A stretch of DNA of 64,000 nucleotides from Hyphomicrobiales bacterium (GCA_009377695.1 WHTP01000013.1:1-64000); one strand, 5' to 3'. Shown: positions 24,095 through 33,054, counted from the first letter of the stretch. A program made the numbers and translations. The notes: generated by a model not told the origin, from the letters alone.

Positions 24095-24712
24095 ATGAAC
24101 AAGCCGGCCACGCCGCACGAGCTGTCGAACAGCGCCGCCTTTGATGAGAAGATCACGGTGCTCAATCCTGTCGGCTTTCCTCCCAAGGTCAACAAGAAAG
24201 CGCTCTCGCCGCGGCCCGAGAGCCTCGACGGCAAGACCATCTATCTCGTCGATTGCCGCTTCGATGACTCGATCGATCTCCTCAAGCAGATCCAGGCGTG
24301 GTTCGCCGACCACATGCCGAGCGTCAACACCAAGATGATCTCGCTGTCGGCGACCTACCAGCACGACGACAAGAAGACCTGGGAAGAGATCAAGGCCAAC
24401 GGCGACGCGGCCATCGTCGGCGTCGGGCATTGCAGCAACTGCGCGCCCGCGGTCGCAACGCATGCGATCACGATCGAGACCAAATATGGCGTACCGACGG
24501 TCGCGCTGCATACCGACAAGTTTGACCGCGTGGTGCAGTCGGTGACTAAGATGGCGGGGCTCCCCGAAGCGCAGCGCGCCTTCGTGCCGATGCCTGTCAT
24601 GGGCAAGACCGTGGAGGAGCTGCGTGAGTACGTCTACGGCAAAGATCCGATCACCGGTAAGCCGGTCATGCAGGAGGTCATCGCGGGGCTCACCACCGCG
24701 TTGAACACTTAA
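24095..24712 (+). CDS. UGSC-like protein with Cys-x-x-Cys in place of Sec
   Basis: A 205-residue protein. The core reads DGKTIYLVDCRFDDSIDLL then AAIVGVGHCSNCAPAVATHAITIETKYGVPTVAL, which resembles UGSC-family (seleno)proteins where a G-x-U-G-S-C motif sits in the same place; here it is Cys113-Ser-Asn-Cys116. The context, directly after a thioredoxin reductase and three bases before an unknown gene, supports a thiol redox role. The family's reaction is not established. AGGAGG-like GGAGGA lies eight bases before the ATG. Assignment to UGSC is from memory of the pattern and should be checked by profile. Confidence 0.6.
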   Translation: MNKPATPHELSNSAAFDEKITVLNPVGFPPKVNKKALSPRPESLDGKTIYLVDCRFDDSIDLLKQIQAWFADHMPSVNTKMISLSATYQHDDKKTWEEIKANGDAAIVGVGHCSNCAPAVATHAITIETKYGVPTVALHTDKFDRVVQSVTKMAGLPEAQRAFVPMPVMGKTVEELREYVYGKDPITGKPVMQEVIAGLTTALNT

Positions 24713-24715
24713 AGC

Positions 24716-25795
24716 ATGTCAGAGCATGTCAGTACGGCGGAGTTCGAGCGTACCACGCCGCGTCTCGTCGAACCCGATACCGAGGAAAACCTCCAGCGCC
24801 ATTTCCACGAGAACGGCTGGACGGACTATCTCCCGATCGTGCTTCCGACCGAGAAGCGCGTCGCAGACATGCTCGCGCACACCAGCCGCAAGCCGGACGA
24901 GATCGTCGGCCGGATGGCACCGACCGAGTTTCGCGTCGCGTGGGAGTACACCGTCGAGAAGGTCGCGGTGAATGCCGTGATGGCCGGGGCCAAGCCGGAA
25001 TACTTCCCGGTCATCCTGGCGCTCGCGGCGTCAGGCGTGTCCGCGCGCGGCTCGACCACTTCGTCCTCGGCGGCGATGGTGGTGGTGAACGGCCCGATCC
25101 GCAAAGAGATCAAGATGAACTGGGGCATCGGCGCGATGGGCCCCTATAATCACGCCAACGCCACCATCGGGCGCGCCTACGGCCTGCTGTCGCAGAACCT
25201 GCAGGGCGGCTCGGAGCCTGGCGTCAGCTTCATGGGATCGCAAGGCAACGGCTACACCTATAACAACGTCACCTTCGCCGAGAACGAAGAGGCCAGCCCC
25301 TGGGAGCCTTTACACGTGCAGAAGGGTTTCAAGCCGACCGACAGCACGGTCAGCATCTTCTACGGCTGCCGCTCGACCACGTTCTGCCTTGGCCTGCGCG
25401 AGAAATACTGGCGCGAGCACGTGCGCGACATGCTGGCTGGCATCGACGGCAATTCGACGCCCTGTCTACTGCTCGATCCTCTGACCGCGCAGCAGTTCAT
25501 CGACCGCGGCGGCTTCGATACCAAGGCCAAGCTGATCCGCTTCATCCATGAGACTGCGGAAATGCCCGCCGGCCGCTACTGGGACCTGCAGCTCGTGCAG
25601 AACTACGTCTATCCCTGGGCGACGTTCGGCCAGGAGCCGATGGCCTCCTGGCTGAAGGCGAAGGACGACGAGTTGATCCAACACTTCCCGGAGAAGGACA
25701 TCAACGTGGTCGTGGTCGGCGGCGAGGCCAACGCCTACTGGCGCATCATGGGCGCGAAATACCGCAAGACGGTGTCCGTCGACGAGTGGCGGTAG
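24716..25795 (+). CDS. conserved protein of unknown function, partner of the UGSC-like gene
   Basis: A 359-residue soluble protein without a recognised domain. It has glycine/asparagine-rich stretches that look like a cofactor or substrate site (NWGIGAMGPYNHANATIGRAY and SFMGSQGNGYTYNN) and a few isolated cysteines (YGCRSTTFC near residue 220). It starts three bases after the UGSC-like stop with no visible ribosome site, so translation is likely coupled. The ending VVVGGEANAYWRIMGAKYRKTVSVDEW looks folded. A palindromic repeat follows its stop. Confidence 0.78.
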   Translation: MSEHVSTAEFERTTPRLVEPDTEENLQRHFHENGWTDYLPIVLPTEKRVADMLAHTSRKPDEIVGRMAPTEFRVAWEYTVEKVAVNAVMAGAKPEYFPVILALAASGVSARGSTTSSSAAMVVVNGPIRKEIKMNWGIGAMGPYNHANATIGRAYGLLSQNLQGGSEPGVSFMGSQGNGYTYNNVTFAENEEASPWEPLHVQKGFKPTDSTVSIFYGCRSTTFCLGLREKYWREHVRDMLAGIDGNSTPCLLLDPLTAQQFIDRGGFDTKAKLIRFIHETAEMPAGRYWDLQLVQNYVYPWATFGQEPMASWLKAKDDELIQHFPEKDINVVVVGGEANAYWRIMGAKYRKTVSVDEWR

Positions 25796-25820
25796 CTTCC
25801 GGCCAAGAGCTCCGTCCTTA

Positions 25821-25932
25821 TCCGTCATCCTGAGGCGCGAGCGCGTAGCGCGAGCCTCGAAGGACGACGGCCCGCCTGTGGCCGTGCATCCTTCGAGGCT
25901 CGGCCTACGGCCGAGCGCCTCAGGATGACGGA
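25821..25932. repeat. composite palindromic intergenic repeat
   Basis: The outer arms TCCGTCATCCTGAGGCGC (25821-25838) and GCGCCTCAGGATGACGGA (25915-25932) are perfectly complementary. Inside, GAGCCTCGAAGGA and TCCTTCGAGGCTC form a second nested stem, and there are short GC hairpins between. This CATCCTTCGAG...CTCAGGATGA pattern is common in Bradyrhizobiaceae spacers. Here it lies between convergent genes and may end transcription from both. Confidence 0.8.
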
Positions 25933-25967
25933 TTAAGATCGTCGTTCGCTGCAAGACAAAGCGAGCA

Positions 25968-26942
25968 CTACTTCGCCGGCGCGAGCCCCGCCCTCTTCAC
26001 GACCTTCGCCCATTTGTCGATGTCGGCGCGCAGGTGTTTCTCGAATTCAGGCGGCGTCATCGTCATCGGCGTGGCACCTTGCCGGTCCCAGGCGTCCTTG
26101 ATCTCGGGCCGCGCCATGATCTTGCGGATGGCCGCGTTGAGCGTGCCGATGATCGGCTGCGGCGTTTTTGCCGGCGCCATTACGCCGAGCCAGATGGTCG
26201 ACTGATAGCCAGGCACGCCGGCCTCGGCGATGGTCGGCACGTCCGGCATCACCGATGAGCGCGTCTTGCCGCTGGTACCGAGCGCGACGACCTTCCCTCC
26301 CCGCACGTTTGGCGCCAGCACCGTGATGGCGTCGAACATCATCTGCACGTGTCCGCCGAGCACGCTGGTACGCATGTCACCGGAGGTCTTGTGCGGGACA
26401 TGCACGATGTCGGTGCCGGACATCGTTTTGAACAGCTCGGCCGCCATGTGATAGGGCGTGCCGGGCCCGGACGAGGCATAGTTGAGCTGCCCGGGCTTTG
26501 ACTTTGCAAGTGCGATGAACTCCTTGAGGTTCTTCACGCCGAGTCCCGGATTGACCACCATCATCACGTCCGACTCGTTGATCGGCGAGACCGGCACGAA
26601 GTCGCGCATCAATTGATACGGTCGATTTGGGATCAGCGACTCGTTGGTTGTATGCGTGTTCGACATCACCAGCAGCGTGTAACCGTCGGGCGCCGCTTTC
26701 GCGACCGCCTCGGTGCCGATGATGGCGCCGGCGCCGGGCCGGTTCTCGACCACGAAATTCTGCTTGAACGTCTCTTGGAGATGCTGCGCCAGCACACGCG
26801 CAAAGACGTCCGCGGGACCACCCGCGCCGAACGGCACGATCATCCGCACCTGTTTGGTCGGATAGTCTTGCGCCGAGGCGTCGGTGCCTGCGGCCATCAA
26901 AACGAACGCAAGCACGGCCAAGGTACGCAGCAGAGCGGTCAT
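25968..26942 (-). CDS. Bug-family tripartite tricarboxylate transporter substrate-binding protein
   Basis: A 324-residue periplasmic binding protein. A signal peptide (MTALLRTLAVLAFVLMAAGTDASA) is followed by the diagnostic YPTKQVRMIVPFGAGGPADVFARVLAQ and VVENRPGAGAIIGTEAVAKAAPDGYTLL, then PYHMAAELFKTMSGTDIVHVPHK. Bug proteins bind carboxylates such as citrate or aromatic acids, but no TctA/TctB membrane genes are nearby, a common orphan situation. I chose the ATG at 26942, six bases after GGAGG. Confidence 0.92.
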   Translation of the reverse strand: MTALLRTLAVLAFVLMAAGTDASAQDYPTKQVRMIVPFGAGGPADVFARVLAQHLQETFKQNFVVENRPGAGAIIGTEAVAKAAPDGYTLLVMSNTHTTNESLIPNRPYQLMRDFVPVSPINESDVMMVVNPGLGVKNLKEFIALAKSKPGQLNYASSGPGTPYHMAAELFKTMSGTDIVHVPHKTSGDMRTSVLGGHVQMMFDAITVLAPNVRGGKVVALGTSGKTRSSVMPDVPTIAEAGVPGYQSTIWLGVMAPAKTPQPIIGTLNAAIRKIMARPEIKDAWDRQGATPMTMTPPEFEKHLRADIDKWAKVVKRAGLAPAK

Positions 26943-27048
26943 GAACATCCTCCCGGAAGTGATTATAGCACTGGTGATATACCGCCCTGTATGGGGGTTC
27001 AATGCGGCACAGCTTCGCGGCCGTATAGAGAACCCCTGCACCCGCAAT

Positions 27049-27498
27049 TCATTCCCGGGACGTCACCACCGCGGCGGCGATCGCACAGAGCGCGACGATG
27101 TTGAAGGCCGCACTGGCGGCATGGCCGTATTCCCAGTGCCGGCGCAACGTTTCCCAGTTCTCCGGAATGATGGTCCACTGATCGGTAGCCAGATTGGCCG
27201 GATTCACCCAGGCGAAATAGATCGCCAGCGTCGCAGCCATGCAGACTGCGCCGACGAGCGCGAAGCGAAACCGCAATGGATCGCCACGCAACATGAATGC
27301 GAGCACAAAGGCGACGATCACGCTCGGTATCTGTGCGAGCGCGAACAGAAACCATCCGCGATAAGAGCTTTGAACGATGAAATACTGCTCGGCCGTCAGG
27401 TTAATCTTGTTGAGCAGCGACGCAAGATGCGCGACGGCCGGCGCCAGCGCCAACGCGGTCAGAACAACGGCGAAGAACTGAACGACCCTGAGAGCCAC
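27049..27498 (-). CDS. DUF1772-like small membrane protein
   Basis: A 149-residue protein with four hydrophobic helices and a C-terminal signature WETLRRHWEYGHAASAAFNIVALCAIAAAVV, resembling DUF1772 family proteins. No function is assigned. The GTG at 27498 was chosen because GGGGAGG lies seven bases upstream; the frame is open to 27525. It stands between a MetE-like gene and the Bug-type gene on the same strand. Confidence 0.72.
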   Translation of the reverse strand: MALRVVQFFAVVLTALALAPAVAHLASLLNKINLTAEQYFIVQSSYRGWFLFALAQIPSVIVAFVLAFMLRGDPLRFRFALVGAVCMAATLAIYFAWVNPANLATDQWTIIPENWETLRRHWEYGHAASAAFNIVALCAIAAAVVTSRE

Positions 27499-27569
27499 AA
27501 TCGCGCCTCCCCAATCCACGCCCACCGCGGGATCAACGGATCAGCAAAGCTGTGGTTCCTGGCAGCCGC

Positions 27570-28748
27570 TCACGCAGCCTGCCGGCTCCACAACTCCTGG
27601 CTCGCGAGCCGCGCACCGCCGGCGAGCGCTTCGAGCTTCGCCCACATGATCGAAGGATGGACACGACGATGGAACGGGCCTTGCGCGAAGCCGCAATCGG
27701 TGCCCGCGATCACGTTCTCGCGGCCGACCAGGTTCGCGACCCGTACGATCCGCTCGGCGACGAGCTCGGGATGCTCCACCACATTGGTGGCGTGGCTGAT
27801 GACGCCGGGGATGAGCACCCTGCCCTCCGGTAGTTTCGCGTCCTTCCACACCTTCCATTCGTGCTCGTGACGCGGATTGGCACCTTCGATCACATAAGCG
27901 CCGACGCGGATCTTCAAGATCAGGTCGACGATGTCCTTCAGCGGTACGTCGGTGGTGTGCGGGCCGGGCCAGCTTCCCCAGCAAACGTGATAGCGGATGC
28001 GGTCCTGCGGCAAGCCCTCGATGGCGTGGTTGATCACGTCGACCTGCCGCTCCAGCCAATGCCGGTAGTCGGTGAAGCTCGCCGGCGGCACCATGCGGTC
28101 GTAGGTGACGGCGTTGCGCGCATCGTCAAGCTGCACGAGGAAACCGGCGTCGACAATCATGCGGTATTCGGTGCGCATGGCATTGGCGATCGCCTCGAGT
28201 AACTCCTCCTCGCTCTTGTAGTACTCGTTCTTGCGGTCCGGAATGACGCTCGCGGGCGCCGCCACCGGCATGAACGCCTCGGTGACGTTCACGCCTTTCA
28301 ATGCGGCCTTGAAGTTGTCGATGTCGCGCTGGAGCTCCTTCTGACCGGTGTAGCTGATCGGGCCGACGCAAACGGAGTCGAGCGTTGTCGTGACGCCCTC
28401 GCGGGCATCAAGCTCGGCGTAGAACTCGGCGAATTTCTCGCGGTCGGCGCCGCGCTGGAAGGTATTGGAGCCCGGTTTGAACGGCCTCCGCTCAAAGCCG
28501 CTCAGGCGTTCGAGCACATATTGCGACCAGCTGATCGCCTTGCCGAATTCGCCGTCGCTCACGACATCGACACCGACGTCGGCCTGATGACGCACGACGG
28601 CAGCGACCGAATCCGCGAGACAGCGATTGTAAGCGGCTTCATCGAAGCCAGTACCCTTCTGCCCCGCGCGCAGGAACTCCTGCAGCTCAGGCGGCCGGAT
28701 CAGGCTGCCGACATGAGTGGTGAGGATGCGGTCGGTGCTGCGTTGCAT
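27570..28748 (-). CDS. cobalamin-independent methionine synthase-like (MetE C-terminal domain) protein
   Basis: A 392-residue TIM-barrel protein of the stand-alone MetE catalytic-domain family. RILTTHVGSLIRP at the N-terminus is the family's hallmark. Zinc-ligand motifs are HVCWGSWPG (His-x-Cys) near residue 235 and GTDCGFAQGPF (Cys) near 350, with VSDGEFGK early on. MetE activity usually needs the N-terminal folate domain, absent here, so another methyl-transfer or thiol substrate is likely. The ATG at 28748 begins the family similarity; the upstream extension is not family-like. Confidence 0.88.
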   Translation of the reverse strand: MQRSTDRILTTHVGSLIRPPELQEFLRAGQKGTGFDEAAYNRCLADSVAAVVRHQADVGVDVVSDGEFGKAISWSQYVLERLSGFERRPFKPGSNTFQRGADREKFAEFYAELDAREGVTTTLDSVCVGPISYTGQKELQRDIDNFKAALKGVNVTEAFMPVAAPASVIPDRKNEYYKSEEELLEAIANAMRTEYRMIVDAGFLVQLDDARNAVTYDRMVPPASFTDYRHWLERQVDVINHAIEGLPQDRIRYHVCWGSWPGPHTTDVPLKDIVDLILKIRVGAYVIEGANPRHEHEWKVWKDAKLPEGRVLIPGVISHATNVVEHPELVAERIVRVANLVGRENVIAGTDCGFAQGPFHRRVHPSIMWAKLEALAGGARLASQELWSRQAA

Positions 28749-28858
28749 ACGGTCCTTTGGGCGGTTCTTGCGGATTGATGCGCCGGATGTTCGTGGCGCG
28801 TCCCGGCGGCTTTTAGCAGGCCGCTGCATGGGCCGACAACCCGGCCGCTGAACCAGCA

Positions 28859-28883
28859 ACGGCGCATCGCGAGGATGCGCCGT
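28859..28883. terminator. 10-bp perfect hairpin downstream of the first terC
   Basis: ACGGCGCATC (28859-28868) pairs fully with GATGCGCCGT (28874-28883), with loop GCGAG. It sits about 60 bases after the end of the minus-strand TerC gene and before the MetE-like gene, so it could terminate the TerC transcript. No T-run follows. Confidence 0.5.
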
Positions 28884-28943
28884 CGAATACCAAGGTGCTC
28901 ATCGCCTTGCGGGCTGACGCCCACTACCAACACGCGCCCACTG

Positions 28944-29744
28944 TCAACGTGCCCGCGGCGGAAATTCCTCCGGACCCGGCGGATCGATGATCAGCGGATG
29001 CTCCAGCGGACCCCGATGCTTCGCGCGACGGATGAACCATCCCACAGCGACCACGAAGACCGCGCCCGCGGCGGCGGCCCACAAATGGATTGCGTGGACG
29101 ATTTCCTCGCCAAGGTAGCTGACCACGGCGGCGTCTTTGACGATGATCTCGCCCGCCACCCAGCCGAGCAATGCGGCGCCGGCCCAGACCAGGATCGGAA
29201 ATTTCTCCATCACCTTCATCAGGAGTGCGCTGCCCGCGATGATCAGCGGAACACTGGTGGCGAGGCCGAAGATGATCAGCGTCGTCTTGATCGCGAGCGC
29301 GTTCGCCAAGTCGACGCGCATCGACGCGGTCTCCGCCGCCGCTGCGATCGCGATGACGTTGTCGAGACTCATGACGATGTCGGCAACGGTCACCAGCCAG
29401 ACCGCGCGCCAGAGCGTGTCTCCGGCCTTGACGCTGTCCTCGCCATGCTCTTCGCTCGGCACGATCAGCTTGATCGCGATCCAGAGTAGCAAGAGGCCGC
29501 CGACCAGCTTGAGGAACGCGACCCCCATGATCTGCGCAATGATGACCGTGAAGAAGATGCGGAGCAGTACCGCAGCGCCGGCGCCTAGCAGAATGCCCCA
29601 AAAACGCTGCTTCGGCGGCAGTGAGCGGCAGGCCAGCGCGATGACGACCGCGTTGTCTCCTGACAGAAGGATGTTAATCCAGATGATCTGCCCGACCGCG
29701 ACCCAGAACGACCATTGCAACATATCCGCCCAGAGGTGGCCCAC
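28944..29744 (-). CDS. TerC-family integral membrane protein (first copy)
   Basis: A 266-residue inner-membrane protein with about seven helices. The two acidic repeat motifs are NILLSGDNAVVIALA (near residue 25) and DIVMSLDNVIAIAAA (near 120), the pattern of the LysE/TerC metal-exporter superfamily. Such proteins export Mn2+ or help load metal on secreted enzymes. The GTG at 29744 has AGGGA seven bases upstream; an ATG at 29723 is an alternative. The second TerC gene (42365) is preceded by a structured leader that this one lacks. Confidence 0.87.
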   Translation of the reverse strand: MGHLWADMLQWSFWVAVGQIIWINILLSGDNAVVIALACRSLPPKQRFWGILLGAGAAVLLRIFFTVIIAQIMGVAFLKLVGGLLLLWIAIKLIVPSEEHGEDSVKAGDTLWRAVWLVTVADIVMSLDNVIAIAAAAETASMRVDLANALAIKTTLIIFGLATSVPLIIAGSALLMKVMEKFPILVWAGAALLGWVAGEIIVKDAAVVSYLGEEIVHAIHLWAAAAGAVFVVAVGWFIRRAKHRGPLEHPLIIDPPGPEEFPPRAR

Positions 29745-29938
29745 CTGAAGTTCCCTTTCCTTGTCCCCTCGCCCACCCCCGGACGGCAGGATGTTGACCA
29801 AGCGATTGCCGGGTATCGTCCGGAACTACCGCTTGAACAACGAGATAGCTCGGCTCGGACCGATCAGTATTTATACTACGGTATCTGTAATGCAAGTTTC
29901 CGCGCGCTGCCAGCATCGTGTTGCCGCGGCCTGGAACC

Positions 29939-31651
29939 ATGGCTGAACGTGCAGTTTTGAGGCATATGTCCGGCGTGCAGAACGAAGTCGCCCATCCGGA
30001 CACGGTCTTGAGGCCCTCCGGGTCGTCACCGGCGTGGTTGCACGCCGTCGCGACCGGTATTGCCTTCCTGATCGCCTATATCGCGCTGGAATGGATGAGC
30101 TTCATCCACGAGTACAAAGAGTTGCCGGTCACGCCATGGAACCCAGGGCTCGGTGTCGTCTTCGCACTGATGCTGTATTCGGGCGCAAGCTACGGGGTGG
30201 TGCTGTTCGTCGGAGTGCTGATCGCCGAGATCGCCGTGCTTCGGACCAACCTGCCATGGCCCCTCATCATCGGCGTCGCCATCATCATTGCCGTGGGTTA
30301 CAGCGCGGTGGCGTTTGCGGTTCGCCGCAAGCTTGATGCCGGGCTCAACCATCTGCGTGACGTGTTCTTGCTGCTGGCGGGCGGCACCGCTGGCGCCCTG
30401 CTGGTGGCGCTGTTCCTGTCACTGCTGCTGATCGCCGACGAGAAGCTCAGCCCTGCAGACTTGTTCGTGGTATCGGTGCCGCTGCTGGTCGGCGACGTGA
30501 TCGGCATCGCCGTCATGACACCGCTTGTGCTGCGCTTCATCCTCCATATCCCGCACATATCGCTGCAAACGCTGCGGGCGTTTGCGCCGGAGGTCGCGCT
30601 CTACGTTGCGGTCGTGCTGCTGTTTGTGTGGTTCATCGGTCTGACCGAAAGCGAAAGCGGATTCAAGCTGTTCTATCTGTTCTTTCTGCCCGTGGTGGTC
30701 GCCGCGGTCCGCTACGGGCTTGACGGGGCATGTCTCGGCCTTGCCCTGACCCAGCTCGGTCTTCTCGGTCTCCTGCACTGGCATGGCTACGACGCCAACG
30801 TGTTCACCGAATTCCAGATCCTGATGCTGGTCTTGACCGCGACCGGCCTGACCGTCGGCGTGACGGTCAACGAGCGCCAGCAGGCTGACCGGGAAGTGCG
30901 CCGGTTCGAGGCGCTGCTCCGCAGCAAGGAGGCCGAGGCCGCACAAGCCGCCCGTTTCAATCTCGTCAGCAGCATGGCCTCCGCGCTGGCGCATGAGATC
31001 AATCAACCGATCACCGCCGCGCGCGCGCTCGGCCGGGCCGCCCAGCATCTCTTGCACAGCGACAGCGGGAGCCAGGCCCGCGTCGACGACAACCTGACCA
31101 CCATGATCGCCCAGATCGACCATGCCGCCAGCGTGGTGAAGCGAATGCGCGAGTTTCTGCGACGCGGCGAACCGCATATCAGCACGACCGACGTCAAGTC
31201 GTTGATCGACGATGCGCTGATCCTGGTCGGTGCAGAGGCCCGCGCTGCGTCGATCAAGATCGACGTCGACGTCCCGTCTGACCTGCCGACGGTGCATACG
31301 GATCGTGTTCAGTTGCAGCAAGTCATCCTTAATCTCGTACACAACTCGATCGACGCCATCGAGGCGTCGGGCCAGACCGAAGGGCGCATCCGGATCGCCG
31401 CGGCGCTGCTTCAGGAACCGCCACGCATGGAAATCGGCGTGTCCGACAATGGCGCCGGCATCGCGCCTGCACTGGCGGACCGGCTGTTCGAGCCCCTTAC
31501 GAGTTCCAAGCGTGACAGTCTCGGTCTCGGACTTTCAATCTGCGCGACAATCGTGCAGTCGCATCACGGCCGTCTGTGGTTACAATCAGGAGCGCCTGGC
31601 GCGACCGAATTCCGCTTCTGGCTTCCTCTCCAGCAGGCAACCCCATCATGA
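29939..31651 (+). CDS. MASE1-domain sensor histidine kinase
   Basis: About 570 residues. The N-terminal half is a MASE1-type sensor of roughly eight membrane helices (residues about 20-285, with EWMSFIHEYKELPVTPWNPGLGVVFALML). A linker helix leads to the HisKA motif ASALAHEINQPITAARALG with phospho-acceptor His352. The ATPase part shows the N-box VILNLVHNSIDAIE, G1 DNGAGIAPALADRLFEPL and G2 GLGLSIC. The start is uncertain among 29918 (GTG), 29939 and 29966. It overlaps the FixJ-like regulator by four bases, so the two form a two-component pair with an unknown ligand. Confidence 0.92.
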   Translation: MAERAVLRHMSGVQNEVAHPDTVLRPSGSSPAWLHAVATGIAFLIAYIALEWMSFIHEYKELPVTPWNPGLGVVFALMLYSGASYGVVLFVGVLIAEIAVLRTNLPWPLIIGVAIIIAVGYSAVAFAVRRKLDAGLNHLRDVFLLLAGGTAGALLVALFLSLLLIADEKLSPADLFVVSVPLLVGDVIGIAVMTPLVLRFILHIPHISLQTLRAFAPEVALYVAVVLLFVWFIGLTESESGFKLFYLFFLPVVVAAVRYGLDGACLGLALTQLGLLGLLHWHGYDANVFTEFQILMLVLTATGLTVGVTVNERQQADREVRRFEALLRSKEAEAAQAARFNLVSSMASALAHEINQPITAARALGRAAQHLLHSDSGSQARVDDNLTTMIAQIDHAASVVKRMREFLRRGEPHISTTDVKSLIDDALILVGAEARAASIKIDVDVPSDLPTVHTDRVQLQQVILNLVHNSIDAIEASGQTEGRIRIAAALLQEPPRMEIGVSDNGAGIAPALADRLFEPLTSSKRDSLGLGLSICATIVQSHHGRLWLQSGAPGATEFRFWLPLQQATPS

Positions 31652-32256
31652 CCGTTGTCTTTGTTATCGACGATCAGGACTCGGTCCGTCACGCGCTGGG
31701 CGAGATGTTGCGGGTCTTCGGCTTCACGGTTGAGCTGTTTGAATCCGCCGACCGGTTCCTGCAAAATGCCGTCCCAGGACGAGCCGGCTGCGTGGTCGCA
31801 GACGTCCGTATGCCGGGCATGGACGGAATTGAGCTCGTGCGCGAACTGGCCCGTCGCAAGATCGCACTTCCGGTCGTGCTGATCTCGGGCCATGCCGACG
31901 TGCCGATGGCGGTCGCCGGCATCAAGGCTGGCGCAGAGGATTTCATCGAAAAGCCCGTCGACGACCGGCAGCTCGTTGCGGCGATCAACCGCGGCCTCGC
32001 ACGGACGTTCGAACAGCAGGTTTCCAAGCAATCATTGGATGCGCTGGGCGAGAGCTTTTCGCGGCTCACCCCACGGCAGGTTGAGATCTTCGATCTGGTC
32101 GCGAATGGGTTCACCAGCCAGGCGATCGCCGCCAAGCTCGATATCAGCATCCGGACGGTCGAAAGCTACCGCGCGCAGATCATGGAGAAGATGCAGGCGG
32201 AAAGCGTCGCCGTGCTGGTGCGACAGGCGATCCGGCTCGGACGGATCGCGGCGTAG
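31648..32256 (+). CDS. FixJ/NarL-type response regulator
   Basis: A 202-residue two-domain regulator. The receiver domain carries VIDDQDSVRHALGEML with acidic pocket D8/D9, phospho-acceptor Asp52 in VVADVRMPGMDG and the Lys of EKPVDD. The output domain is a LuxR-type HTH: LTPRQVEIFDLVANGFTSQAIAAKLDISIRTVESYRAQIMEKMQAES. The FixJ-like arrangement suggests phosphorylation by the overlapping MASE1 kinase (ATGA overlap at 31648-31651) and control of unknown genes. The ATG at 31648 starts the family similarity. Confidence 0.94.
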   Translation: MTVVFVIDDQDSVRHALGEMLRVFGFTVELFESADRFLQNAVPGRAGCVVADVRMPGMDGIELVRELARRKIALPVVLISGHADVPMAVAGIKAGAEDFIEKPVDDRQLVAAINRGLARTFEQQVSKQSLDALGESFSRLTPRQVEIFDLVANGFTSQAIAAKLDISIRTVESYRAQIMEKMQAESVAVLVRQAIRLGRIAA

Positions 32257-32323
32257 AACTACCGTCGCATCGTTACGGATGCCACGCGAGGCGCCATCTC
32301 AATAGCTTCGTTTCCAGCGGGAC

Positions 32324-32704
32324 ATGTCGTCCCGGATGGAAACGCGCATGCAGCGCCGGAATCCGGCCGGACTTCGCCCGCATTGGCGAGTGCCCGAGCC
32401 CCTGCAAAGCCCCGCGAAGCTAGTCGCGATGGCCGCTATCGCGGCAGCGCCGCTGTTGCTGCTTGCTACCGTGCTGCCGCGACCGCTGGTTCTTCCGACG
32501 CTCTGCCTCGTCGCAATCGCGGCCGCGGGCGTTGTCTCGCTGATCGCGTGGCGCAACGGAGCGCCGCGGCAAGCGCAACACGTCACCGCCTGGGACATCG
32601 CCGGCGCTCTCGCGTTTATCGGTTTCGCAGCCGGCATGCTGAGTAGCCCTGAAAACGTGATCTATCTCGCTGATAACGCAACAACTGCAGGTGTGATCGA
32701 ATAA
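32324..32704 (+). CDS. small hypothetical membrane protein
   Basis: A 126-residue protein: a basic N-terminus, two hydrophobic helices (LVAMAAIAAAPLLLLATVL and TLCLVAIAAAGVVSLIAW) and a third weaker one in HVTAWDIAGALAFIGFAAGML. Function is unknown. It ends ten bases before the leader RNA candidate at 32714. A GCGGGAC stretch lies just before the ATG. Confidence 0.65.
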   Translation: MSSRMETRMQRRNPAGLRPHWRVPEPLQSPAKLVAMAAIAAAPLLLLATVLPRPLVLPTLCLVAIAAAGVVSLIAWRNGAPRQAQHVTAWDIAGALAFIGFAAGMLSSPENVIYLADNATTAGVIE

Positions 32705-32713
32705 ACGACCAGA

Positions 32714-32806
32714 CCGGGCCCCTCTGGCAGCAACAAGCTGCGATGTCGGACTGGAATTGACTTGGAGTGGCCCTTGGACCTGCTGTCATCCGACGCATCA
32801 CGCGTC
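32714..32806 (+). ncRNA. candidate structured leader RNA upstream of the CaCA exchanger gene
   Basis: This segment shares three blocks with 42155-42254: a 17-base block starting CCGGGCC, an 18-base block CTGCGATGTCGGACTGGA, and GGAGTGGCCC, then CTGTCA and a hairpin. It folds into an outer stem GGGCC (32716-32720) with GGCCC (32769-32773), an inner hairpin GCAGC-aacaa-GCTGC (32727-32741) and a following hairpin GACGC-atcac-GCGTC (32792-32806). The gene begins 249 bases downstream. It lacks the GGGGAGTAG loop I would expect of a yybP-ykoY Mn riboswitch. Confidence 0.6.
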
Positions 32807-33054
32807 TTCGAGTCGGCTCAGCCGAGCGTGCGTCATCGCGACCACGTCGCGACGACCACCACAAAGGTTGCGCTTGCATTGCCGGCTTGCCGCGGCGATC
32901 GCCGATTCCACGCGGCCCGCTCGAAGCGCGCCATCTTCTCGAACAGCTTTGACGTAGGCCAATGCCGTCCGCGTCGGATCAGCCTCCATCACTCGTTCAA
33001 TCCCGTCACGGCGGTCAGGCCGCCGGCATCCAGCAATCTTCGGAGCCACATGTT

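Noticed and set aside
24095-24712. Selenocysteine in the UGSC-like protein
   Set aside because: The motif is encoded with TGC codons for both cysteines and no in-frame TGA, so it is a Cys form.
24713-24732. Tandem ten-base repeat AGCATGTCAG at the start of the 359-residue gene
   Set aside because: Two units only, partly coding; too short to treat as a repeat element.
32714-32806. Assignment of the leader to the yybP-ykoY manganese riboswitch
   Set aside because: The association with TerC is suggestive, but the conserved loop sequence expected for that class is not present in either copy; left as an unassigned structured leader.
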